Shown: piece by piece, positions 17,938-25,765 of the stretch | Position numbering within the stretch: position 1 is the stretch's first letter | How the letters are laid out: each line of letters starts with the position of its first letter | Assembly (NCBI GenBank): GCA_913063835.1 | Contig: CAJXZV010000004.1 | Location: 1 to 50,016 of the forward strand | Length of the DNA: 50,016 bases | Source of the DNA: an uncultured Eubacteriales bacterium | Lineage (GTDB): Bacteria; Bacillota; Sulfobacillia; UBA995; UBA9673 | Reading direction: 5' to 3' | Notes under the pieces: generated by a model | The model's database searches: none | What the model saw: the letters and a program-made list of their open reading frames with translations, nothing else | What the model was told of the DNA's origin: nothing | Made by a program: the position numbers and the translations under genes

Positions 17938-18567
17938 GTGTTCGTCCGTTCGAGAATGTCCAGGGACTACGTCTGTGTCTCGCCGGAAGACTCTCTGGCC
18001 AAGGTGTATGCGATAGTCAAGGAAAAAAGCTTCGAGGGTCTGCCTGTCGTCGCCGACGGCAAGGTCGTGGGGGTCGTCACCACGTGGGACATCCTCTCCC
18101 GCCTCGCCGAGACCGACCGCACCGAGGAGTACCTCCGCGAGACGAAGGTCGCCGAGGTGATGACCGACCAGCCCTTGACCATCCGCGAAGACGAGATCAT
18201 CGAGGAAGCCGCACGCATCATGTACCAGAAGGAGATCGACCTGCTTCCGGTCGTCGACGAGAACGACCGGGTCGTGGGGGTCATCACCGAGCCCGACTTC
18301 TTCAAGGTCTTCGTGGAGATGCTGGGGCTGGAGAGGCCCGGCACGAGGATCTCCCTGGTCGTGCCTGAACGCGTCGGTCAGCTCGCCAAGGTGACCGAGA
18401 TAGTCAAGAGGCACGGGGTGAACATCATCAGCCTCGTGACCTTCGAGCCGGGGCGTCCGTTCGGAGACGTCGTCCTCCGGGTTGACACCGTCGAATCGAA
18501 GCCGATCGTCGACGACCTCGTGGAGGCCGGCTTCCGCGTGCTCCACGTCTCGCAGGTCTGGGCTTGA
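17938..18567 (+). CDS. acuB: CBS-domain and ACT-domain protein, AcuB-like
   Basis: The 209-residue protein has two CBS domains (about 1-60 and 70-130; SFEGLPVVADGKVVGVVT and EIDLLPVVDENDRVVGVIT) followed by an ACT domain (ISLVVPERVGQLAKVTEIV). This is the architecture of AcuB from the Bacillus acetoin-utilisation operon. CBS pairs usually bind adenosine nucleotides and ACT domains bind amino acids, so it is likely a small-molecule sensor. No acetoin genes lie nearby, so the symbol reflects domain match only. The GTG at 17938 has GGAGG ten bases upstream. It is divergent from the mannose operon across a 266-base gap in which no other gene was seen. Confidence 0.85.
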   Translation: MFVRSRMSRDYVCVSPEDSLAKVYAIVKEKSFEGLPVVADGKVVGVVTTWDILSRLAETDRTEEYLRETKVAEVMTDQPLTIREDEIIEEAARIMYQKEIDLLPVVDENDRVVGVITEPDFFKVFVEMLGLERPGTRISLVVPERVGQLAKVTEIVKRHGVNIISLVTFEPGRPFGDVVLRVDTVESKPIVDDLVEAGFRVLHVSQVWA

Positions 18568-18577
18568 ACGGGGAGGC

Positions 18578-18605
18578 GGACCGGCCGCCGGTGCCGGGCC
18601 GGTCC
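18578..18605. terminator. Bidirectional hairpin between convergent genes
   Basis: GGACCGGCC and GGCCGGTCC form a perfect 9-bp stem (18578-18586 with 18597-18605) in the 45-base gap between the ends of the acuB-like and RacA-like genes. It has no strong T-run on either side. Confidence 0.6.
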
Positions 18606-18612
18606 CCGACGG

Positions 18613-19335
18613 TCAGAGGTCGAAGAGCCAGGCCCAGAACCCCCGGCGCTTCTTCCTCTCCCGGCGCGACAGGGTGAGGCCGACCTCGTAGCGGAGAGTC
18701 CGGAGCTCGCGCTGGGTGCGCATGAGGGCCGTCAGGAGCTTGTCCCTCTCCTCCCGGCGGCGCTGGTCCATCTTGAGGAGCTCTCCTTTGAGCGCGGCGA
18801 TCTCCGCGGCCAGAGCCCTCTCGACGGCCAGGCGGTTGGCCGTATGGACGTCGTCGGCCGCCACCGCGGTCTCGTCGAGGTCTCCGACCCGACCGTTGCC
18901 GCCGTGGGCCGGCTCCTCACTTCCGCCGCCCTCCTGGAAGGCGTCCCCGACGAGGCTCCGTCCGACCGCGTCGTCAAGAGAGGCCGGACCGGACGCAGGC
19001 GCCGCGGCCGCGCGCGGGCCCTCCGCCGTCGCCTCCCCGGGGCGTTCCTGCCCGGCGTCGGACCTCTCCGTCTCGGCCTCCAAAGGGATTCCCCGGCGGA
19101 GGGCCTCCCGGATCTCATCACCGGACAGGCCCCTGCCGCGCATCTGGACGATGGCCCGTAGGACCTCGAAGTCGCGCTGCGGCAGGCCCAAGACGGTGCG
19201 GCCCTTCCTGACCTCCTCCTGGACCTGGACGAGGTCCGGGAACTCGCGGGCGATCTGGCGGAAGCTGTTCGGGAGGAGGTTGAGAAGGACGCAGATCTCC
19301 TGAAGGGTGTAGAAGTAGTCACGCCCGTCGGGCAC
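18613..19335 (-). CDS. MerR-type HTH protein with C-terminal coiled coil, RacA-like
   Basis: The 240-residue protein has an N-terminal MerR-like winged helix (YTLQEICVLLNLLPNSFRQI, then a wing and DFEVLRAIVQMRGRGLSGDEI). A low-complexity acidic/Ala linker spans about 90-155, a long coiled coil about 160-220 (AAEIAALKGELLKMDQRRRE and onwards), and the tail ends RRERKKRRGFWAWLFDL. There is no effector-binding domain. This order of HTH, linker and coiled coil resembles RacA, which anchors the chromosome at the cell pole in Bacillus sporulation. The basic, aromatic tail could touch the membrane. GTG 19335 is chosen because GGAGG lies five bases upstream; a TTG at 19353 also exists. It is divergent from spoIIP, which supports a sporulation link, but function is inferred. 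Confidence 0.75.
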   Translation of the reverse strand: MPDGRDYFYTLQEICVLLNLLPNSFRQIAREFPDLVQVQEEVRKGRTVLGLPQRDFEVLRAIVQMRGRGLSGDEIREALRRGIPLEAETERSDAGQERPGEATAEGPRAAAAPASGPASLDDAVGRSLVGDAFQEGGGSEEPAHGGNGRVGDLDETAVAADDVHTANRLAVERALAAEIAALKGELLKMDQRRREERDKLLTALMRTQRELRTLRYEVGLTLSRRERKKRRGFWAWLFDL

Positions 19336-19460
19336 GGGGTCCTCCCCTCCCAACCTGACTTCGTTCTACGGTCCACGGGCTTTCCCTCCAGTCCGGAGCG
19401 CGCGGGGCATACGCGCGGCTACCGCCGGGGACGACTAGCCCCGGAGGGAGACCCGTCATC

Positions 19461-20507
19461 ATGTCTGACCGCAGGCGCTCGATATGGGTCGGGGTCGCGG
19501 TGTCGGTTGCGCTCCTCCTTCTCTCCCTGTCGGCGGCGTGGTCCCTGGGTGGCCGCCCGCCGGAGTCCCTCTCCAGACTCCTGACCTGGATCCTCGCCAG
19601 GCCGGGGACCGAGCGGGTCTCGGGCTACTACACCCTCGTGGACGAAGCCGGCAACATCCTTCTGGAAACCGCGAGGGTCGTCGCCCCCGGCGACCTCTTC
19701 ATCGACCCGGCCGGCGTCTGGCACCGGGTGACCAGGGTCACGAGGGACACGGCCGAGACGGTGACGGTGCCGCCGGGGGTCTCCCTGCCGCAGGGCTTCT
19801 CTTCGCTCGCCGGGTCCCGCGTGTGGGCAGGTGCCGCCCTCTCGCGGGGACGGGCCCTCAGGCCGGCCCACGACCTGGCCGTCCCCCTCGGTACGGCCAG
19901 GCAGGTGATCGTCATCTATCACACGCATTCCGACGAGTCCTACGTTCCGACGGACGGGGTCTCGTCGATCCCCGGGAACGGGGGGATCTATGACGTCGGT
20001 GAGGCCCTGAGTGCAGGCCTTACGACCGCCGGGTTCACCGTCGTCCACGACCGCACCGCGCACGACCCGCACGACGCCGGGGCCTACCCCCGCTCCCGGC
20101 GCACCGTTCTCCGCAACCTCCGCTTCGGGCCGACCCTTCTCTTCGACGTGCACCGCGACGCGGCTCCGCCGGCCGCCTACCTCACGACCATCGACGGCGT
20201 CCACACGGCGAGGGTCCTCATCGTCGTCGGTGGGGCCAATCCGATGGTCTCGGCGAACCTGGGCACCGCCCGACGCCTCAAGGCGGTCGCGGAAGACCTG
20301 TATCCCGGCCTCACGCGAGGCATCCTTGTGGCCCGCGGGAACTACAACCAGGACCTGGACCCCGGAGCCATACTCCTCGAGATGGGCACCGAACTCATCC
20401 CCAAGGAAGCCGCCGTACGGGCGGCCGGGCTCTGGGCCAACGTCGTGGCGGCCTCCCTTGGCCCACCCGCGCCCGACACGACCCCGCCCGGAGCCGGCGA
20501 GCGTTAG
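19461..20507 (+). CDS. spoIIP: Stage II sporulation protein P
   Basis: SpoIIP is a membrane-anchored amidase and endopeptidase that, with SpoIID and SpoIIM, thins septal peptidoglycan during engulfment. The 348-residue protein has one N-terminal membrane segment (about 8-28), a variable region, and the SpoIIP catalytic domain with YHTHSDESY at 153-161 (His154 and His156), LLFDVHRDA at 226-234 and YNQDLDPGAILLEMGTE at 295-311. These match the conserved metal-site residues of the family. The start ATG follows a GGAGGGAG site about 11 bases away. It is shorter than some homologues because the stalk is short. A gpr gene is often the neighbour of spoIIP; here a SASP gene follows instead. Confidence 0.95.
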   Translation: MSDRRRSIWVGVAVSVALLLLSLSAAWSLGGRPPESLSRLLTWILARPGTERVSGYYTLVDEAGNILLETARVVAPGDLFIDPAGVWHRVTRVTRDTAETVTVPPGVSLPQGFSSLAGSRVWAGAALSRGRALRPAHDLAVPLGTARQVIVIYHTHSDESYVPTDGVSSIPGNGGIYDVGEALSAGLTTAGFTVVHDRTAHDPHDAGAYPRSRRTVLRNLRFGPTLLFDVHRDAAPPAAYLTTIDGVHTARVLIVVGGANPMVSANLGTARRLKAVAEDLYPGLTRGILVARGNYNQDLDPGAILLEMGTELIPKEAAVRAAGLWANVVAASLGPPAPDTTPPGAGER

Positions 20508-20578
20508 TCCCCGGCCGGAGGAGGCTCAAGGTCTTCACGGGTCGCCATGGTCAAGCCATTCCGCCTATAAAGTGTCAT

Positions 20579-20609
20579 GTATCCTGACTTCGGGCCGGCC
20601 TTCATACTA
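20579..20609 (+). promoter_or_regulatory. Sigma-G/sigma-F-type (forespore) promoter of the SASP gene
   Basis: CATACTA at 20603-20609 matches the forespore -10 consensus exactly. GTATC at 20579-20583 resembles the GNATR -35 element with a 19-base spacer. The expected start is about 20616, giving a leader of roughly 24 bases before the SASP ATG. Confidence 0.7.
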
Positions 20610-20639
20610 CGATTTGACGATATGCCCTCGGAGGTGGAC

Positions 20640-21056
20640 ATGTTGGCCGGAAGACGGAGACGGGCGCTCGTCCCGGACGCACGGTGGGCCCTCGACACGT
20701 TCAAGTTCGAGGTCGCCCGTGAGTTCGGGGTGGCCCGGCGGCCGGAGACAGGTCCGGTCATAACCGACGCGGTCAGTTACGGGCGGCTTCTCGACCGCTT
20801 CAAATGGCAGATAGCGGAAGAGCTCGGACTCGACCAGAAGGTGCGCCACCTGGGATGGGCCAGCATGCCGACCCGCGAGTGCGGTGCGGTCGGAGGACGC
20901 CTCGGCGGGCAGATCGGAGGGCAGATGGTTCGCCGGATGATAGCTCTCGCCGAGGAACGGCTCTCGCGCGGGGGCGGTCTGCCGCCGGGCTCTCCGGCCG
21001 CGACAAGACCCGACCTTCCCGGACCCGGTCGTGCCGGGACCGGCGGCTGGGGATAG
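20640..21056 (+). CDS. Small acid-soluble spore protein, alpha/beta type, with duplicated helix
   Basis: Alpha/beta SASPs coat spore DNA and protect it from UV and heat. This 138-residue product ends its conserved core with TRECGAVGG and QIGGQMVRRMIALAEE, equivalent to TSRxxGxVGG...KRLxxxA of SspA-type proteins. Two copies of the N-terminal SASP helix occur: LDTFKFEVAREFGV at 18-31 and LDRFKWQIAEELGL at 51-64; the former resembles the germination protease (GPR) cleavage region. Usual SASPs are 60-90 residues with one copy. The C-terminal 25 residues are Pro/Gly-rich. ATG 20640 is chosen because GGAGGT lies four bases upstream. A forespore promoter precedes it. Confidence 0.85.
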   Translation: MLAGRRRRALVPDARWALDTFKFEVAREFGVARRPETGPVITDAVSYGRLLDRFKWQIAEELGLDQKVRHLGWASMPTRECGAVGGRLGGQIGGQMVRRMIALAEERLSRGGGLPPGSPAATRPDLPGPGRAGTGGWG

Positions 21057-21091
21057 AGGGACGGCCCCTCGGCCGGTGGTCTTCTTCCGGG

Positions 21092-22966
21092 TCAGCGGTC
21101 TTCCGGAAGCGGTTCGACGGCGACCAGCCGGCTCCCGTCCGGCACGCCCAGAATGAGGACAAGCCTTCCCCGGCCTGCCCCGCCGCGGTTGCCCGGCCAC
21201 CCGCCCGCCATGTCCACTGGCATCGACCGCCACACCTGGTGGGCCTCCTCGACCGTGACGGCCTGGAAGCGGACCCTTCCTCCCGGCCAGACCCGGGCGA
21301 GAAGAGGCAGGTCGGGCCCTATGACCGTGGCTATCGCCGCGTAGCCCCCTGTGGTCTGGTGGTCGGCCAGGAGGACCACCGGCCTTCCCGACGGCGGGAC
21401 CTGCACCAGGCCGGCCGGCGTGCCGCTGGAAACGGCCGTGGCCGGAGGGGCGGCTACGGCGGGTCCTCCGAGCACGCACGCGCGGCGGTCGCTGGATGTC
21501 TCCACCCGCCATTCCCGGGAGAAGAACTCCTCGACCGCCGCCGGGCCGAAGGCGTCGTCGTTCGGCCCCGGGACGGCCCGCACGGTGACGCATTCCAGGC
21601 GCTCCACCAACGGCGGACCGGCCGGAACGGCGGGCCGGGGCCCGGCCTCCGGTGAAGCGAAGACCTCGACGACGTCCCCCTTCGCCAGGGGTCTGCCGGC
21701 GGCTCGTGCGGACCCGGCTCCGGCGTAGGTCGCCCGGCTCCCCAGGACCGGTGGACAGGCGATGCCGCCGGCCAGGGCCAGATAGTTCCAGGGGCTCGCT
21801 CCGGCCCCGAACTCCAGCACGTCTCCGGCTCTGACCGTCACCGCCCGGCCGCACGGCAGAGGCGTGCCTCCGACCAGCGCTCTCGCCCCGCGGCTCACCG
21901 CGACCCGGACGGGCCTGGTGAACTCGACCTTGAGCCCGGCGTAGGAGGTCTCGAGTCCGGCGGAGTCGGGCCTGTTCCCGACGGCGAGATTCGCCTCCCG
22001 AAAGGACGGCCAGTCGAGGGGGCCGCTCTCCGGGAGCCCGAGCGCGCTCAACCCCCACCGCCCCGCGTCCTGGACCGTCGTCAGCGGTCCGGGGTCCCTG
22101 ATGACGGCCACCGCCATCTTCGCCCGCCCCTGTCGGTCGGGCTCTTCTCCTCCCGCCACGCTCCGGCGGCCCTGGAGGTCCACCTCCCGTTCGACCTCCC
22201 GGGCGGCCCTCAGGGCCTTCGCCCAGCCCGCGGCTCCCGGGCCGGCGTCCGCGAAGCGCACCAGGCGGCCGGGGCGGAGGAGGCAGGGGTCGGCCGCCTC
22301 CGGCCGCCACAGCCTGAGCGGAGTCCGCCCGATTATCCTCCAGCCGCCCGGGAGGTCGGCGGGGTAGATGCCCGTCTGCCGGCCGGCGATGCCCACCGAC
22401 CCGGCCGGGACGCGGGGCCTGGGGGCCTCCAGCCGGGGGGTCTCCAGCGAGGGGTCAAGTCCCCCCAGGTAGGTGAAGCCAGGAGCGAAGCCGACCATCG
22501 ACACGTAGTACTCCCGGGCGGTGTGTCTGCGGACGACCTCCTCGGGAGCGAGGCCGACGTGTCGCGCCACATCCTCGAGGTCAGGCCCCCACTCGCCCCC
22601 GTAGACCACCGGCACGACGACCTCTTCTGTCCCGGCCCCGGCCGGAGCCGGGCCGCCTTCCCTGTCGTAGCGCACCCTCTCACCGGCGCCGGGGAGGGCG
22701 GCCCGGCGCCGCCGCGCCGCAAGGGCGGCCTCCAGGCACGTGCGGGCGAAGGACCCGTAGTCAGTCTGAAGGGGGTCGTACCGTACGAGGAGGGACGAGA
22801 AGGCCGGTGTCGTCTCGCGCAGCGCGGGATGACCCGTGGTCTCGAGGACGGCCTGCGTGAGCCGGACGAGCTCGTTCGTCCCACGGCTCACGTCCCGACC
22901 GAGCACAATCAGGATGTGCCTGTCGCCCACCGGCCGGCACGAGAGACAGCCCCCGGCCTCAGGCAA
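21092..22966 (-). CDS. 5-oxoprolinase subunits B and C fused (PxpB-PxpC)
   Basis: PxpA, PxpB and PxpC together hydrolyse 5-oxoproline to glutamate with ATP. Here B and C form one 624-residue chain. The first ~240 residues are PxpB/KipI-like (SMVGFAPGFTYLGGLD, PRPRVPAGSVGIAGRQTGIY, PGGWRIIGRTPL). After a charged linker at about 255-285, the rest is PxpC/KipA-like (IRDPGPLTTVQDAGRWG, VGNRPDSAGLE, LADHQTTGGYAAIATVI). The start overlaps the pxpA stop by eight bases. Fused B-C proteins are known in other bacteria, for example as urea amidolyase-related proteins. A role like KipI/KipA in controlling sporulation kinases is possible but not indicated by the neighbours. Confidence 0.92.
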   Translation of the reverse strand: MPEAGGCLSCRPVGDRHILIVLGRDVSRGTNELVRLTQAVLETTGHPALRETTPAFSSLLVRYDPLQTDYGSFARTCLEAALAARRRRAALPGAGERVRYDREGGPAPAGAGTEEVVVPVVYGGEWGPDLEDVARHVGLAPEEVVRRHTAREYYVSMVGFAPGFTYLGGLDPSLETPRLEAPRPRVPAGSVGIAGRQTGIYPADLPGGWRIIGRTPLRLWRPEAADPCLLRPGRLVRFADAGPGAAGWAKALRAAREVEREVDLQGRRSVAGGEEPDRQGRAKMAVAVIRDPGPLTTVQDAGRWGLSALGLPESGPLDWPSFREANLAVGNRPDSAGLETSYAGLKVEFTRPVRVAVSRGARALVGGTPLPCGRAVTVRAGDVLEFGAGASPWNYLALAGGIACPPVLGSRATYAGAGSARAAGRPLAKGDVVEVFASPEAGPRPAVPAGPPLVERLECVTVRAVPGPNDDAFGPAAVEEFFSREWRVETSSDRRACVLGGPAVAAPPATAVSSGTPAGLVQVPPSGRPVVLLADHQTTGGYAAIATVIGPDLPLLARVWPGGRVRFQAVTVEEAHQVWRSMPVDMAGGWPGNRGGAGRGRLVLILGVPDGSRLVAVEPLPEDR

Positions 22967-23747
22967 AGGCCGCCACCCGGACCCCGGCCTCGTCCAGGGC
23001 CCGCCGCACGGCCGCGGCCAGGGCGGCCGCGCCGGGGGTGTCTCCGTGGAGGCAGATGGTCTGGACCCGCAGCTCCAGGCGGCCTCCGTCAGTGGCCCGG
23101 ACCTCGCCCCGCAGGGCGATGTCGACCGCTCTGGCCGCCACTTCGTTCGGGTCTGTGAGCACGGCCCCCGGTGACCCGCGTGGGGCCAGTCTCCCGTCCG
23201 GTCCGTAGGCGCGGTCGGCGTAACCTTCGGCGATGAAGCGGACCCCGGCCGCCTCGGCCGCCTCGGCCAGGGCGGAGGCGGGAGGCCCGACGAGGGCCAG
23301 CCGCGGTGTTCCTTCAGCCGCCAGCCGCACCGCCTCGGCGACGGCCCCGGCCGCCTGAGGGTCGCGCTGGGCGAGGTTGTAGAGGGCGCCGTGCGGCTTC
23401 ACGTAGGAGACCCTGACACCTTCCGCCCTGGCGATGGCCTGAAGAGCGCCGATCTGGTAGATGAGCATGTCGACGATCTCCTCCGGCGGGAGCTTGATGG
23501 CCCTGCGCCCGAAGCCGGCCAGGTCGCGGTAGCCGGGGTGTGCGCCGACGGCCAGCCCCTTGAGCCTCGCGAGACGCACGGTCCGCCGCATCACCCCGGG
23601 GTCACCCGCGTGGAACCCGCAGGCGATGTTGGCCGACGTGATGTGGGTCATCATCTCTTCGTCCTGGCCGAGCCGCCAGACCCCGAAGCTCTCGCCGAGG
23701 TCCGAGTTCAGGTCGACGGTCGGGACGGTGCCGAAAGAGGCGGTCAT
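22959..23747 (-). CDS. pxpA: 5-oxoprolinase subunit A, LamB/YcsF family
   Basis: PxpA is the YcsF-type subunit of the bacterial 5-oxoprolinase. The 262-residue protein has VDLNSDLGESFG near the N-terminus, ANIACGFHAGDP at about 39-50, AHPGYRDLAGFGRR, YVKPHGALYN, and QTICLHGDTP near the C-terminus, all family signatures. The ATG has a GGAGG site six bases upstream. It is the first gene of a two-gene operon with the pxpB-pxpC fusion. The operon probably recycles pyroglutamate formed from glutamine or from peptide breakdown, which fits the peptidase operon that follows. Confidence 0.95.
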   Translation of the reverse strand: MTASFGTVPTVDLNSDLGESFGVWRLGQDEEMMTHITSANIACGFHAGDPGVMRRTVRLARLKGLAVGAHPGYRDLAGFGRRAIKLPPEEIVDMLIYQIGALQAIARAEGVRVSYVKPHGALYNLAQRDPQAAGAVAEAVRLAAEGTPRLALVGPPASALAEAAEAAGVRFIAEGYADRAYGPDGRLAPRGSPGAVLTDPNEVAARAVDIALRGEVRATDGGRLELRVQTICLHGDTPGAAALAAAVRRALDEAGVRVAAFA

Positions 23748-23851
23748 GGAGAACCTCCGCCGGGACGATTCCGCCTCCGGGCACCGAATCCTTGTCCGAA
23801 TCCGAGGGTGGAGAGGCTGTGAGCTGCCACTTGAGACGGTGCCAGACCCGG

Positions 23852-24163
23852 TCAGCCTTCGGAGCCCGCGACCTCCTCCAGGCGCTGTCGGAGGCGGGTG
23901 ATGACCACCCGGCGGGCCGTGAGGGCCCGGGCGTAGCGGCGGTTGCGGTCTCGCAACTTCTCGATCTCGCCCTTGAGCCTGGCCACCTCCATCCTTCTCC
24001 GCCTGTCCGCGGAGAGGAGAAGAGTGATGAGGACCCGCCTTGAGAGGGCCAGGGCGCGGATGCGCGCCTCGAGGTCGACGATTCGCTCGCGGAGCTCCTC
24101 GACCTCGAAGTCGTCAGGGGGGACCTGCGTTCGGGCCCGGCCGCCGAGAGGGAGGGCCTTCAT
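23852..24163 (-). CDS. Small basic coiled-coil protein of unknown function
   Basis: I do not recognise this family. The 103-residue product is almost entirely predicted coiled coil from about residue 18 (DFEVEELRERIVDLEARI) to 98. It contains a rough internal repeat: ALSRRVLITLLL at about 39-50 and ALTARRVVITRL at about 80-91, each preceded by an acidic and basic heptad stretch. No signal peptide or membrane segment is obvious. Coding status is supported by a well-spaced GGGAGGT ribosome site six bases before the ATG and by a TATAAT box just upstream. It sits alone between a hairpin and the pxpA operon. Confidence 0.6.
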   Translation of the reverse strand: MKALPLGGRARTQVPPDDFEVEELRERIVDLEARIRALALSRRVLITLLLSADRRRRMEVARLKGEIEKLRDRNRRYARALTARRVVITRLRQRLEEVAGSEG

Positions 24164-24198
24164 CTCGCTACCTCCCGCAGGGGTCTTGTGCTCATGGA

Positions 24199-24209
24199 CC
24201 TATTATAGG
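24199..24209 (-). promoter_or_regulatory. TATAAT box inside an 11-bp palindrome
   Basis: On the minus strand CCTATAATAGG is a perfect palindrome around its central base and contains TATAAT (24207-24202). Transcription from it would give a leader of about 30 bases for the coiled-coil gene. No good -35 element was seen 16-19 bases upstream. Confidence 0.5.
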
Positions 24210-24268
24210 CCTGGCACGGAGGCCATATTCTCCCGCTGCGGGCGGCGGGGGAGCCGCAGTCGCCGAGA

Positions 24269-24330
24269 GGCCCGGGCGGGGTAGGGTCCCGAGAGGTTCT
24301 CGAGCCCCCGGGCTCTCCCCCGCCCGGGCC
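24269..24330 (-). terminator. Long hairpin downstream of tldE
   Basis: A perfect 13-bp inverted repeat (24269-24281 with 24318-24330) lies 74 bases after the tldE stop. The 36-base loop contains a smaller GAGAG/CTC-type pairing. No T-run follows on the minus strand. It probably ends the long operon or protects its 3' end. Confidence 0.55.
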
Positions 24331-24403
24331 CTCCAGCGGTGCCCGGGCCCGAACCTCCAGCCGGCCCCCGGCAGCGCCGCACAGGCCGCAGAGGCCCGAA
24401 AGG

Positions 24404-25765
24404 CTAGAACTGGGTCTGGCCGGTGAAGGTGAAGCTCGATATCTTCATCGCCGGAGCTGAGACCGCGCCCAGGCCGAACATGTCGCAGAGCCTGGCTTCT
24501 TTCGAGACAGCCTCGATGGCGGCGAAGGCCGGCAGGATGCCCTGGGTGAATCTCATGTTCTTGACCGGGCCCTTGACCTTCCCGTTCTCGATGAGGAAGG
24601 TCCCGTCGCGGGTCATGCCCGTGATGAGGGTCAGGACCGGGTGGAGCGGGTTGGTGTAGTGGAACCTCGTCACGAGAAGACCCCGCTTGGTGGAGGCGAT
24701 CATCTCCTCGAGCGTGGCGTCCCCGGTCTTGACGAACATGTTCAGCGGCAGGGGACCGTAGCGCAGGTCCGGCGGCAGAGCGTGCCCGGTCGAGGTCTTA
24801 CCCTCTTCCCTCCCCGCCGTATAGGAGTCATAGACGACGTTCTTGACCACGCCGTCTTCGATGAGCATGACCTTGCGGCGCCTGACCCCCTCGAAGTCGA
24901 ACGGGAAGGGCAGGCCGGCGGGGTCGGTGCCGTCGTCCCAGAGGGTGAACTGCTCCCCGGTGACGGGCTTGCCGATGTTCCCGCTGGCGAAGCTCCGGCC
25001 CTCCTGGAAGGCGAGAGCCCCCAGCCCCAGGTACCCCAGGAAGGTGACCATGTCCGCGACGGCCGCCGGCTCGAGGACCACCTCGTACTCCCCCGGCTCG
25101 ACCGCCACCGGGTCCTGGCTGTCCCGGCACTTCTTCACCGCGACCTCGGCCACCCGCTCGGGGTCGATGGCCCCCGCGTCGACGGAAAGGTCGTCCGCGT
25201 AGCCCGACCCCGTCGGCCCCATGACGATGGCCGTCAGGGAAGCCCTGGTCGTCTCGGCGTATCGGCGCACGCCCAGGGAGTTGGCCACACCGACCATGAA
25301 GACCCCGGTCTGGAAGGCCCCGGCGGCCTCGAAGCCCTCCCGGCGCGACAGGGCCGTGATGCGGCCGACGGCCTCCGCGCGTTCGTCGGCCGTGAAGGAG
25401 GCCGTGCGTTCGGCGTAGGCCGGGCCGGCCGCGACCAAGTCGTCCTCGTCGCCGGGCTCCGGACCGGGGAGGCTGACGAAATCGGCGAGGTCGGGCTGGA
25501 CCCGGGCGGTGTCCTCACTGAGGCGGACGGTGGCCCTGAGCGACTCGTCGTCAAGAGCGTTGGTCGTCGCCAGGCCGACCTTCTTTCCAAAGACCGTCCT
25601 GACGTAGACGTGGGCGTTGCTCTCGGCCGTGTTCTGGTGGATGTAGTTCGTGGCGTAGCGGGTGAGATAGGTGTCTCCCCCCAGGACCACGACCTCGGCC
25701 TGGTCGGCCTGCGAGTAGCGCAGGCACTTGTCGAGCACCTCCAGAACGCGTTCCCTGGTGATCAC
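24404..25765 (-). CDS. tldE: TldE/PmbA-family protein, partner of TldD protease
   Basis: TldE (PmbA) is the non-catalytic partner of TldD; the heterodimer is a metalloprotease that cuts unfolded or modified peptides, such as microcin precursors and CcdA. The 453-residue protein has the family pattern ATNYIHQNTAESNAHVYVR, a central beta-rich domain, GRSFASGNIGKPVTGEQFTL, and a C-terminal LITGMTRDGTFLIENGK. It lacks the HExxxH zinc motif, as expected for TldE. Its ATG overlaps the tldD stop by four bases, consistent with stoichiometric production. It is the last gene of the eight-gene operon. Confidence 0.9.
   Translation of the reverse strand: MITRERVLEVLDKCLRYSQADQAEVVVLGGDTYLTRYATNYIHQNTAESNAHVYVRTVFGKKVGLATTNALDDESLRATVRLSEDTARVQPDLADFVSLPGPEPGDEDDLVAAGPAYAERTASFTADERAEAVGRITALSRREGFEAAGAFQTGVFMVGVANSLGVRRYAETTRASLTAIVMGPTGSGYADDLSVDAGAIDPERVAEVAVKKCRDSQDPVAVEPGEYEVVLEPAAVADMVTFLGYLGLGALAFQEGRSFASGNIGKPVTGEQFTLWDDGTDPAGLPFPFDFEGVRRRKVMLIEDGVVKNVVYDSYTAGREEGKTSTGHALPPDLRYGPLPLNMFVKTGDATLEEMIASTKRGLLVTRFHYTNPLHPVLTLITGMTRDGTFLIENGKVKGPVKNMRFTQGILPAFAAIEAVSKEARLCDMFGLGAVSAPAMKISSFTFTGQTQF

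Noticed and set aside
17458-18546. 362-codon minus-strand reading across the acuB-like gene.
   Set aside because: Opposite strand of a well-supported CBS/ACT gene; the sequence does not resemble a protein family.
19408-19415. CATACGCG upstream of spoIIP as a sigma-E -10 element.
   Set aside because: It matches six of eight positions, but no sigma-E -35 element lies at the right distance.
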